Part shown: one piece after another, positions 1-6,372 of the stretch
How positions within the stretch are numbered: position 1 is the first letter of the stretch
Layout: the number at the start of each line of letters is the position of its first letter
Source: Pseudomonadota bacterium
GTDB lineage: Bacteria; Pseudomonadota; Gammaproteobacteria; Burkholderiales; Burkholderiaceae
Direction: 5' to 3'
Assembly (NCBI GenBank): GCA_021778935.1
Contig: JAJYBQ010000143.1
Span: 1 to 6,442, forward strand
DNA length: 6,442 nucleotides
Made by a program: the position numbers and the translations under genes
The notes under the pieces: generated by a model
What the model saw: the letters and a program-made list of their open reading frames with translations, nothing else
Databases searched by the model: none
Told to the model about the DNA's origin: nothing

Positions 1-41
1 GCATGATCCTGTTTTTTGTCTGGAAGGCGGTTCGCCCGTGA
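1..41 (+). CDS. C-terminal end of an unidentified upstream gene (partial)
   Basis: Reading in the frame that has complete codons from base 3, the window opens with a short stretch MILFFVWKAVRP and then TGA at 39-41, 24 bases before hflK. A hydrophobic run followed by a basic end would suit the last residues of an inner-membrane protein. The close spacing would suit a gene co-transcribed with hflK. A second frame (from base 2) also stays open, to a stop at 77-79, but it would overlap hflK by 14 bases and has a less protein-like composition. Twelve residues are too few to identify a family, and even the frame is an inference. Confidence 0.35.
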   Translation, partial: MILFFVWKAVRP

Positions 42-65
42 CCCCTCGACCCCGGAACGATCCCG

Positions 66-1238
66 ATGCAAGCAAGTAATTCCGATCCCGAAGCGCCTGC
101 AGTCCCCGCCGCGACGCCGCCCGATTCCGGGGTGCCGACCCCCCGGATCGTCCTCCTGTTCCGCGGCATCGCCGCGGGAATCCAGGCCGTGCTGCAATCG
201 CTCGGCTGGGCCGGCAAGGGACGCCACCTCGCGGTCGGCATCCTGATCGCCGCCTGGCTCGTCTCCGGCATCTATCGCGTCAACCCGAACCAGCAAGGCG
301 TCGTTCTGCGCTTCGGCAAGTGGGTCCAAACCACCGAGCCGGGCCTGCACTACCATCTTCCCTTCCCGGTCGAAACCGTCCTCGAGCCGGCCGTCACCCA
401 GGTCCATCAGCTGATCCTGGGGGTGATGAACCAGGCGCCCGCCGGCACACCGACGATCATCATCCCGCTGCCATCGATCGGCGGAGCGCCGGCGGTGGGG
501 CTCTCGCAGACCGACGTGGCCTACCAGATGCTCACCGGTGACGAGAACGTGGTGCTGGCCAACTACACCGTCTTCTGGCGGATCAAGAGTGCCAAGGACT
601 ACCTCTTCAACATCCAGGATCCGGTCCAGACGGTGAGCCTGGCGGCGCAAAGCGCCATGCATCAGATCATCAGTCAGTATCCGATCCAGGCGGCGCTGTC
701 GGACAAGCGCATGGAAATCGCCCAGAAGGCGCAGGATCTCACGCAGCAGATCCTCGACAGCTACCACGCCGGCATCTTCATCGTGCAGGTGCAGCTCCAG
801 CGCGTCGACCCCCCGAGCGCGGTCATCGACGCGTTCAACGACGTGCAGCGCGCGAAGGCGGATCAGGTCCGCTCGCGCAACAATGCCGAGGCCTACGCCA
901 ACTCGATCCTGCCGCAGGCACGGGGCCAGGCGGTGCGGATCGTGCAGGACGCCGAGGCCTACCAGTCCCAGGTGGCCAACACCGCCCAAGGCGAGGCACA
1001 GCGCTTCCTCGCGGTATACAACGCCTATAAGCAGTCCAAGGATGTGACCGCCTGGCGCATGTATCTGGACAGCATGGATCAACTATTGAAAAAGTCGGGC
1101 AAGGTCATCATCGACTCCTCCGGCAAGGGGGTGGGGAGCGTCGTTCCGTACATGCCGCTGGCGCCCAGCCAGCTGCGCGGTGCCGGCGCGAGCCAGGCCG
1201 CACCGGCGGCGAGCAACGATTCGGGAGCGGGACAATGA
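66..1238 (+). CDS. hflK: HflK-like SPFH membrane protein, FtsH protease modulator subunit
   Basis: This 390-residue protein is an SPFH/band-7 protein of the HflK type. HflK and HflC together form a membrane-anchored periplasmic cage around FtsH and modulate its degradation of membrane proteins. Seen here: a Pro/Ala-rich N-terminal segment (about 1-26), one membrane helix at about 54-70, then RVNPNQQGVVLRFGK (71-85) and PGLHYHLPFPVE (92-103), both typical of HflK. The core DENVVLANYTVFWRI lies at 159-173. The C-terminal helix includes RNNAEAYANSILPQARGQA (271-289) and a YLDSMDQLL segment (333-341). Between about 117 and 150 there is an extra Pro/Gly/Ile-rich loop that E. coli HflK lacks. The ATG at 66 is preceded by GGAACGA, with GGA 9 bases upstream. 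The stop overlaps the hflC start in ATGA. Its neighbours are not those of the classical hfq-hflX operon, so this may be a second copy with a separate role. Confidence 0.9.
   Translation: MQASNSDPEAPAVPAATPPDSGVPTPRIVLLFRGIAAGIQAVLQSLGWAGKGRHLAVGILIAAWLVSGIYRVNPNQQGVVLRFGKWVQTTEPGLHYHLPFPVETVLEPAVTQVHQLILGVMNQAPAGTPTIIIPLPSIGGAPAVGLSQTDVAYQMLTGDENVVLANYTVFWRIKSAKDYLFNIQDPVQTVSLAAQSAMHQIISQYPIQAALSDKRMEIAQKAQDLTQQILDSYHAGIFIVQVQLQRVDPPSAVIDAFNDVQRAKADQVRSRNNAEAYANSILPQARGQAVRIVQDAEAYQSQVANTAQGEAQRFLAVYNAYKQSKDVTAWRMYLDSMDQLLKKSGKVIIDSSGKGVGSVVPYMPLAPSQLRGAGASQAAPAASNDSGAGQ
1223..1227 (+). promoter_or_regulatory. Ribosome binding site of hflC, inside the end of hflK
   Basis: GGGAG lies 7 bases upstream of the hflC ATG at 1235, within the final hflK codons. 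It supports this start and shows that hflC can recruit ribosomes itself, as well as by coupling through the ATGA overlap. Confidence 0.7.
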
Positions 1239-2146
1239 CCACATCTCCCATCCGGCGCGCGGCGTTGTGGACTGCAGCCGGTCTCGGCGCGCTGGCCTTT
1301 CTCTCGCTCTATACGGTGAACCAGACCGAGGAGGCGCTGGTGGTGCGCCTGGGCAAGCCGGTGCGCGCGGTGCATAGCCCCGGCCTGCACTGGAAGATGC
1401 CGCTGATCGACTCCGTCGTGTACTACGACGCGCGCCTGCTCCATCTCGAGCCGCCCCTCGAACAGGTCATCCTCGGCGACCAGAAGCGCCTGCTGGTACA
1501 GGTGTATGCGCGCTATCGGATTACCGACCCGCTGCTCTATTACCAATCGGTGCAGACCATCACCCAGGGCCAAGCGCAGCTCTCGCAGATCATCAGTTCG
1601 GCGGCACGGCGCGCGCTCGGTCAGGTACCCCTCACGTCTCTGCTCACCCCGGACCGGATCAAGGCAACGACGGCGATCCTGACCGAGTCGGCGGCGCGCT
1701 GCCGCACGCTCGGCGTGACCGTAAGCGATGTGCGGCTACGGCGCGCCGACCTCCCGCCCGAAACCAGCCAAGCGATCTACGACCGCATGAAGTCCGAGCG
1801 CAACCGGATGGCCAAGGAACTGCGCGCGCAAGGCATTCAATGGCAACAGGAGATCGAGGCCAAGGCCGACCGCGAGCGCACGGTGATCCTCTCCGAAGCG
1901 CAGGAACAGGCACTTGCCATTCGCGGCCAAGGCGACGCCCAGGCGACGCGCATCTACGCCCAGGCCTTTGGCAAGGATCCGGCGTTCTACAAGTTCTACC
2001 GGGCGTTGCGCACCTACCAAGGTTCGCTCGCGGATTCGGCACCGACGCTCATGCTGTCGCCGAACTCCGACCTGCTCCGGTATTTCGACCGGGGGTCGGC
2101 GAGCGCGCCGGCGCACGGGCACGAATCGCGGGCTGGCGCGCAATGA
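1235..2146 (+). CDS. hflC: HflC-like SPFH membrane protein, FtsH protease modulator subunit
   Basis: This 303-residue SPFH protein is the partner of HflK in the FtsH-regulating complex. It is a little shorter than E. coli HflC (334). Seen here: a short cytoplasmic N-terminus, one membrane helix at about 9-27, then NQTEEALVVRLGKPV (29-43) and SPGLHWKMPLID (48-59). A long helical segment, LPPETSQAIYDRMKSERNRMA (173-193), is followed by IRGQGDAQATRIYAQAFGKDPAFYKFYRALRTY (229-261, interrupted only in this description). The GDAxA and KDPxFYxFxRxLRxY patterns in it are diagnostic of HflC. The C-terminal 20 residues (SASAPAHGHESRAGAQ end) are low-complexity. The ATG overlaps the hflK stop by 4 bases. 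No hisZ or purA follows, and an HU gene begins 56 bases downstream. Confidence 0.92.
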   Translation: MTTSPIRRAALWTAAGLGALAFLSLYTVNQTEEALVVRLGKPVRAVHSPGLHWKMPLIDSVVYYDARLLHLEPPLEQVILGDQKRLLVQVYARYRITDPLLYYQSVQTITQGQAQLSQIISSAARRALGQVPLTSLLTPDRIKATTAILTESAARCRTLGVTVSDVRLRRADLPPETSQAIYDRMKSERNRMAKELRAQGIQWQQEIEAKADRERTVILSEAQEQALAIRGQGDAQATRIYAQAFGKDPAFYKFYRALRTYQGSLADSAPTLMLSPNSDLLRYFDRGSASAPAHGHESRAGAQ

Positions 2147-2147
2147 C

Positions 2148-2174
2148 TTGACGCCGAATCGCTTCGCGTACACT
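2148..2174 (+). promoter_or_regulatory. Probable sigma-70-type promoter of the HU gene
   Basis: TTGACG at 2148-2153 begins one base after the hflC stop codon, and TACACT at 2169-2174 could be the -10 box. The spacer is 15 bases, shorter than the preferred 17, so the exact boxes are uncertain. The location, 29 bases before the HU start in the only gap between hflC and HU, makes an independent HU promoter plausible. A different -35 (TGACTT at 2144-2149, spacer 19) is also possible. Confidence 0.5.
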
Positions 2175-2189
2175 CCGCGTTTTCATCGA

Positions 2190-2194
2190 AAGGA
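2190..2194 (+). promoter_or_regulatory. Ribosome binding site that decides the HU start
   Basis: AAGGA at 2190-2194 lies 8 bases before the ATG at 2203, but its last base is the first base of the alternative in-frame ATG at 2194. The spacing therefore selects the downstream ATG and gives the usual HU N-terminus, MNRLELAEKIA. Confidence 0.75.
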
Positions 2195-2202
2195 TGCCTG
2201 TC

Positions 2203-2505
2203 ATGAATCGTCTCGAACTCGCTGAAAAAATTGCCCAGGAACACGATCTGTCCCGCGCCCAGGCGGAGCGGATCCTGAAGACCGTGACCGACACGATCGT
2301 CGGCGTGGTCAAGAAGGGCGGCACGGTCGGCATCGTCGGGTTCGGCACGTTCAAGCAGACGTCCCGCGGCGCGCGCAAAGGCCGCAACCCTGCCACCGGC
2401 GAAGCGGTCAAGATCCCGGCGCGCAAGGTGCCGAAGTTCCTTGCCGGTGCCGGATTCAAGGACGCCGTCGATCCGAAGGCAGCGGCACGCCGGCGCGCAA
2501 AGTAA
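2203..2505 (+). CDS. HU-family nucleoid DNA-binding protein
   Basis: A 100-residue histone-like protein of the HU/IHF (DNABII) family. These act as dimers that bend DNA by inserting two beta arms into the minor groove. Seen here: N-terminal helices (MNRLELAEKIAQ and the following helix to about 38), the GFGTF signature at 46-50, and the arm with RNPATGE at 61-67. The arm contains the intercalating proline at position 63, exactly where HU has it, followed by KIPA at 70-73 and the C-terminal helix VPKFLAGAGFKDAV. It is about 10 residues longer than the usual 90, ending in a basic tail PKAAARRRAK. It fits HU better than IHF, but hupA and hupB cannot be told apart, so no symbol is given. An upstream in-frame ATG at 2194 is rejected on ribosome-binding-site spacing. 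It has its own likely promoter and converges on the ATPase gene. Confidence 0.93.
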   Translation: MNRLELAEKIAQEHDLSRAQAERILKTVTDTIVGVVKKGGTVGIVGFGTFKQTSRGARKGRNPATGEAVKIPARKVPKFLAGAGFKDAVDPKAAARRRAK

Positions 2506-2533
2506 CCTGCGGGCCCCATCCGGGGAGCGCGCG

Positions 2534-5248
2534 TCAGAAAATCGAAATCCCTCCCTGTCCCGCAGGCGGGACGAGGAGGGTTCCTCCCGCCGCAGGGATC
2601 CCCCCGAAGTCTTCCAGCGATCTCGGGCGCACGCCAAGATCGCGCCAGTTTTCGGGATGGCAGGAAAACAGCAGGATCTGGTGCCGGGTCGCCGCGTCGA
2701 ACAGCACCCGCTTCATCCGCTCCATGCGCGCCGCGTCACTGTGTACCAGTGCGTCGTCGAGCATGATCAGCGTTGGACGCCCCGCCTCCTTGAGCAGGTC
2801 GGCATACGCCAGACGACTGATCACCCCCATCTGCTCACGCGCGCCGAAGCTCAGACGCGCAAACTCGTCCGAGCCCGCATCGGAATCGGCGCCTGGACGA
2901 ATCAACAGGCGCGGCGCGAAGTCGTCCCCCAATTCGAGCACCGCCTGCGGGAACAACATCTGCACATAGCGGTCGAGATGGTGCTGCAGCGGCGCACGCA
3001 GCCGTTGCCTGAACGCGGCGCGCCGGGCATCCAGCAACTCCAGCAGGTGGTCGAGGGCCGCGGCGCGGCGGCGTAATGCCGCGGCATGCCGGGCGGCCTG
3101 CTCGTGCTCGCGCACGAGATCGGCATGGCGCTCGTCCAACCCCTGCGCGCCCAACGCCGCCAACTCGGACTCCAGCGTGCCAATCCGGAAGCGGCGCTCG
3201 CTCTGTGCCCGCTCCGCCGCCTCCGCGCTGTCCCGGAACCGCGCGGCATCCTGGGCGAGCAGTTCCGGGCGCGCGGCCTCGATCGCTTGCCGCAGCGCTT
3301 CGATTTTTCGGGCGAGCGCCGCGCGTTCGGCATTGACGTCGTGCCATTCGTCCTGCACCCGCTGGAGGCGCTCGGCGCGATCGGGCGCATCGCGCCGCGA
3401 CCGCAACGCCCGGTGTTCCCGCTCGGCGGCGTCGAGTGCCGCTTGGGCATTGGCAGCCGCCAGTCCCGCCTGGTTCCATTGCATGGCAACGGCTTCGCGC
3501 TCGGCGCGCGCGTTCGCTTCGGCAGATGCTGCCTGTGCGGCCGACGGAAGATCCGCTGCGATCTCGGCGAGCGGCGGAAACGCGGCGAGAATCGATTCCT
3601 CCCGCCCGATGCGGACCGTCGATTCCTCCAGCGCGGCGCGCAGCGCGTCGATGCCTTTCGGCGCCAGCGCGCGCAACGTCGCCTCACGCATTGCGCATTC
3701 CGCCAGATGCGCGCGGTATTTTCGCTGACGGGACTCGGCGTCCTCCCACGACGCAACACCGAGCGCGCGCAGCGCCGCACCCTGACGCACCCGGAGCGCA
3801 TCGAGTTCCGCACGCAGTTCCGCAAGGTCGGTTCCGCCAGGCGTGATTTCGATGCGGCCCACACCCGGCACCGCCACCACGGTCGACGTGACGATCAGCA
3901 CCTCGCCCACCCCTCGGCACTCCGCGTCGTCGACCCGGATGCCGTGGCCGGGTTCGATGTCGTAGCGCACGCGCGTCGCAGCCACCGTATGGCGGATCTC
4001 GAGTTCGCGCAGCCGCGCATGCTGCTCGCGCAGCGATGCCCACTCGTCATCCCGCAACTCGGTCTCGGCGGCTTGTCGTCGCGCCGCCAACAACGCCGTC
4101 TGCTCGGCTTCGGCCGCGCGCAACGCGTCCTCCCCCCGGACGATCTGCGCACGCAATTCGTCGATGCGGCCCGCCACGGCGCGGCGCTGGTCCTCCTGGC
4201 GTGCAAGGTCCCGCGTCGCAGCCGCCGCGTCGGCGCGGGCCTGCGCCTGTTCGCGGCGCGCCTGCCAGGAGGAGACCGCCGCCTGTGCGGACTGCTGCGC
4301 GGCGCACGCCGCGTCGCACGCCGCCGCCCGCGCGGCCAATTCGCGCTCCTCCTGCGCGAAGGCTTCCAGGCGTTCCCGCAGCAGGGCCTGCCGTTTCCCG
4401 ATTTGCTGCGCGGTTTCGTGCGCGGTGCGCAATTCGCGCTCGATGCGCTGCACGGCCTCCAGGTCGGCGATCGCCTCGCGCTCCCGGGCGCGCATTGCCA
4501 CCCAGGGCTGGTCCGCCGCCTCGCGCTCGTACTCGGCGCGCAGCGCCGCGATCCGATCCACCTTGCCATGATACGAAGCCAGGGTCGCCTCGACCGTTTC
4601 GATCTCCCGCTGCAGCGCGTCCGCCCGCGCCAGTGCCTGCGCGTAGTCGCCCCGCGGTTCGCCGCGCGTTTCCGTGAGCAGGGCATTGCGTTCCGCAGCC
4701 ACCCGCTCGCGCACCGCATCGCCGATGCCGCCTGCAACCGCGCCCAGGGCATCGCCGAGCGCGCGGTTGAGGTGGTCCGCGGCGTTGGATACCGGGTCGC
4801 CGATCTCCTGCGCCATCCCCTGCTCGATCCAGAGCAGTCCCGGAATGCCCCAATGCTTCGCATTGCTCTCGCCCCGGCCGGGAAATCCGAATCCCAGCAT
4901 CGCCGCAAGATGGTCCTCGGCGTCCGCACCGTCGCGCTTGTGACCCTCGATGTCGAGTTCGCAGCGCTTCTGCTGCAAGAACCGCTTGCGCAGCCGCGCG
5001 GTGCGGCCGTCCCAGGTGAAATCGATTTCGACCGACGGCGACGCGGAAGAATCCCCCCAGGGCCGCAACGCCTCGACGCTTCCCGACCGATGGCGCTCGA
5101 AGAACGCAGCGCGGATTGCAGCGGCGATCGTGCTCTTGCCGGCTTCATTCGGCCCGACGAACAGGTTGAGACCGTCGTCGAAATCACCGATCTCGATGGG
5201 CGCGCGGAATTTGCGGAACTGCTCGATGCGCAGGCGGGTGATCTTCAC
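2534..5248 (-). CDS. SbcC/Rad50-like coiled-coil ATPase lacking a zinc hook
   Basis: A 904-residue SMC-like ATPase, expected to work with the adjacent SbcD-like nuclease on DNA ends. Seen here: an N-terminal ATPase half beginning MKITRLRIEQFRKF; Walker A GPNEAGKST at 32-40; a Q-loop candidate LLWIEQG with Gln143; and Ala/Arg/Glu-rich coiled coil at about 200-420 and 475-745. Between them, at about 420-472, is a segment poor in heptads but rich in Val, Ile and Gly that looks like a small beta domain. The C-terminal half has the signature LSFGAREQ (799-806), Walker B PTLIMLDD (825-832), D-loop HSDAAR (836-841) and a switch histidine in FSCHPE (His864). No CxxC hook is present. The GTG start overlaps the nuclease stop (GTGA) and has GGAG 7 bases upstream. 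The frame remains open to 5629, but that part lies inside the nuclease gene and precedes the conserved N-terminus. It resembles the YhaN-type branch more than E. coli SbcC; that assignment is an inference. Confidence 0.88.
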   Translation of the reverse strand: MKITRLRIEQFRKFRAPIEIGDFDDGLNLFVGPNEAGKSTIAAAIRAAFFERHRSGSVEALRPWGDSSASPSVEIDFTWDGRTARLRKRFLQQKRCELDIEGHKRDGADAEDHLAAMLGFGFPGRGESNAKHWGIPGLLWIEQGMAQEIGDPVSNAADHLNRALGDALGAVAGGIGDAVRERVAAERNALLTETRGEPRGDYAQALARADALQREIETVEATLASYHGKVDRIAALRAEYEREAADQPWVAMRAREREAIADLEAVQRIERELRTAHETAQQIGKRQALLRERLEAFAQEERELAARAAACDAACAAQQSAQAAVSSWQARREQAQARADAAAATRDLARQEDQRRAVAGRIDELRAQIVRGEDALRAAEAEQTALLAARRQAAETELRDDEWASLREQHARLRELEIRHTVAATRVRYDIEPGHGIRVDDAECRGVGEVLIVTSTVVAVPGVGRIEITPGGTDLAELRAELDALRVRQGAALRALGVASWEDAESRQRKYRAHLAECAMREATLRALAPKGIDALRAALEESTVRIGREESILAAFPPLAEIAADLPSAAQAASAEANARAEREAVAMQWNQAGLAAANAQAALDAAEREHRALRSRRDAPDRAERLQRVQDEWHDVNAERAALARKIEALRQAIEAARPELLAQDAARFRDSAEAAERAQSERRFRIGTLESELAALGAQGLDERHADLVREHEQAARHAAALRRRAAALDHLLELLDARRAAFRQRLRAPLQHHLDRYVQMLFPQAVLELGDDFAPRLLIRPGADSDAGSDEFARLSFGAREQMGVISRLAYADLLKEAGRPTLIMLDDALVHSDAARMERMKRVLFDAATRHQILLFSCHPENWRDLGVRPRSLEDFGGIPAAGGTLLVPPAGQGGISIF
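2537..2580 (-). terminator. Hairpin with T-rich tail at the 3' end of the ATPase gene
   Basis: The segment 2549-2580 can fold into a stem of two 14-base arms (2549-2562 and 2567-2580) with only a 2x2 mismatch and a 4-base loop. On the minus strand it is followed by ATTTCGATTTTC and then the stop codon TGA. This has the layout of a factor-independent terminator, but it lies inside the last codons of the gene. The T run is interrupted (ATTTCGATTTTC), so efficiency is uncertain. Read from the HU side, the same hairpin is followed by TTCCTCC, a poorer tail, though it could still help end the HU transcript. Confidence 0.5.
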
Positions 5249-6372
5249 CGCGCCGCTCCGGTCGGTGCGCGGATCTCGTCGAGCAGGCCGGCGAGCAAAG
5301 CGAGCGCATCGCGGGCGCGCTCGGCGCCGCCGGCGCCCGCTTCTTCGGCGCGCAGCGCGTCGATCACGTCGCCGACATAACCCTCCGCGCGTAAGCCGTG
5401 GATGTCCTCTGCCGTGGGCAGCAGGCGCAGGGCGTCCAGATCCGCGATCAGGCTGTGTGCTCGGGCACGCGCCGCAGCCAACGCCCGATCCAGCGTCAAC
5501 CGGCCTGCCAGATCGATCTGCCCGCGCACGGCGAGCGCGACGACATCGTCGGGTTGCAGCGCCTCGAACTCCCGCGCCAACCCCTCGAGATCGCCGGCGA
5601 CCCGCAATTCGCGCTCCAGCGTCCGCCAACGATATCTTCCGGTCGCCACCGGCCGGACCTGGGGTGACGCGCCGGAATGGGCAATCTCCACCACCAGCGC
5701 CTGCCCCGAATCGTTATTGCGGAAGCGATCGGTTTCCGGAGTTCCGCTGTACCAGGTGTGCGAGTCGATCTGCCGCGTGCCGTGCCAGTCGCCCAGCGCC
5801 AGATAGTCCAGCCGTGCCGCGGTCGCCCGCCCGGCGGCGATCGGGTTGGCCGAATCGATCCCGGGCGCGAGGATCCCCTGCACGCTGCCGTGCGCGATCC
5901 CGATGCGCGGCAGCCCCGGCGGCGTCACCGCACCATCGAACCACTCGGTGCAATCGCGGTACGTATGCCGGTGCGTCAACGGCGCCGGCAGAATCGCGAC
6001 CCCGGGGGCCTTGAGCACCAGCGGCTCCGCGTGCAAGCAGACATGCACGTGGGACGGAATCGCCCCGAGTCGCCGGGCGCGCGTCCAGACCGACTCGGCG
6101 AGCCCCGCATCGTGGTTGCCGGGGATCAGGACCCAGGGGCCCTGGAATCCGTCCATGCTCTGGAAGAGCCGCAGCACCGTGCGATCGGACACACCTTGGG
6201 CATCGAATACGTCCCCCGCCACCAGCACCAGATCCGCGCATTCGCGGCGGGCCAGCTCGGCAATGCGCGCGACCGCACCGAAACGCGCTTCCGCGAGCAG
6301 CGCCGCCTCGTCGGCGTCGAATTGTCCGTAGCGCTTGCCGATCTGCCAATCCGCGGTGTGCACCAGCCTCAA
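5245..6372 (-). CDS. SbcD/Mre11-like metallophosphoesterase (putative DNA repair exonuclease)
   Basis: A 375-residue calcineurin-like phosphoesterase of the SbcD/Mre11/YhaO type, expected to be the nuclease subunit of a complex with the ATPase encoded next to it. Motifs seen: HTADWQIGK (5-13, Asp8), GDVFD (53-57, Asp54), PGNHD (84-88, Asn86 and His87), AHG (160-162, His161) and LGDWHG (193-198, Asp195 and His197). Canonical Mre11 has His at the positions taken here by Gln10 and Asp195. The C-terminal third (about 250-375) is an Ala/Arg/Leu-rich helical region that in relatives contacts the ATPase coiled coil. The start is TTG: an in-frame stop at 6379-6381 leaves little room for any other. 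GGTGATC, a 7-base match to the anti-Shine-Dalgarno complement, ends 4 bases upstream. The start overlaps the upstream stop (TTGA) and the stop overlaps the ATPase start (GTGA). Confidence 0.88.
   Translation of the reverse strand: MRLVHTADWQIGKRYGQFDADEAALLAEARFGAVARIAELARRECADLVLVAGDVFDAQGVSDRTVLRLFQSMDGFQGPWVLIPGNHDAGLAESVWTRARRLGAIPSHVHVCLHAEPLVLKAPGVAILPAPLTHRHTYRDCTEWFDGAVTPPGLPRIGIAHGSVQGILAPGIDSANPIAAGRATAARLDYLALGDWHGTRQIDSHTWYSGTPETDRFRNNDSGQALVVEIAHSGASPQVRPVATGRYRWRTLERELRVAGDLEGLAREFEALQPDDVVALAVRGQIDLAGRLTLDRALAAARARAHSLIADLDALRLLPTAEDIHGLRAEGYVGDVIDALRAEEAGAGGAERARDALALLAGLLDEIRAPTGAAR
5256..5259 (-). promoter_or_regulatory. Ribosome binding site of the ATPase gene
   Basis: GGAG on the minus strand (first base 5259, last base 5256) stands 7 bases before the GTG at 5248. 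Together with the GTGA overlap it fixes the start of the ATPase at MKITRLRIEQF rather than at any upstream in-frame codon. Confidence 0.7.

Noticed and set aside
2194..2202. Upstream in-frame ATG at 2194 as the HU start
   Set aside because: The AAGGA ribosome binding site overlaps this ATG, leaving no spacing. The ATG at 2203 has 8 bases of spacing and gives the standard HU N-terminus.
2511..2528. CCCC/GGGG inverted repeat just after the HU stop as an HU terminator
   Set aside because: The stem is only 4 pairs (2514-2517 with 2522-2525), extension fails on both sides, and no T run follows. The hairpin at 2549-2580 is much stronger.
4304..4318. Cys311 and Cys315 in the ATPase coiled coil as a possible zinc hook
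   Set aside because: The spacing is C-x3-C (CDAAC), not CxxC, and it lies in the middle of the first coiled-coil arm rather than at the apex near residues 420-472.
3086..5380. A 764-codon open frame on the plus strand, opposite the ATPase gene
   Set aside because: It is codon-aligned with the ATPase gene, so its stops would correspond to the sense codons TTA, CTA and TCA, which are avoided in GC-rich genomes. The frame is open simply because those codons are missing; at 3074-3076 a sense TTA gives the expected stop. The translation is Arg/Leu/Gly-rich without recognisable domains, while the minus strand has full ATPase motifs.
5249..5629. N-terminal extension of the ATPase frame up to 5629
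   Set aside because: This part lies within the nuclease coding sequence, is Arg/Gly/Ala-rich shadow sequence, and precedes the conserved MKITRLRIEQF start, which has its own ribosome binding site and a GTGA overlap.
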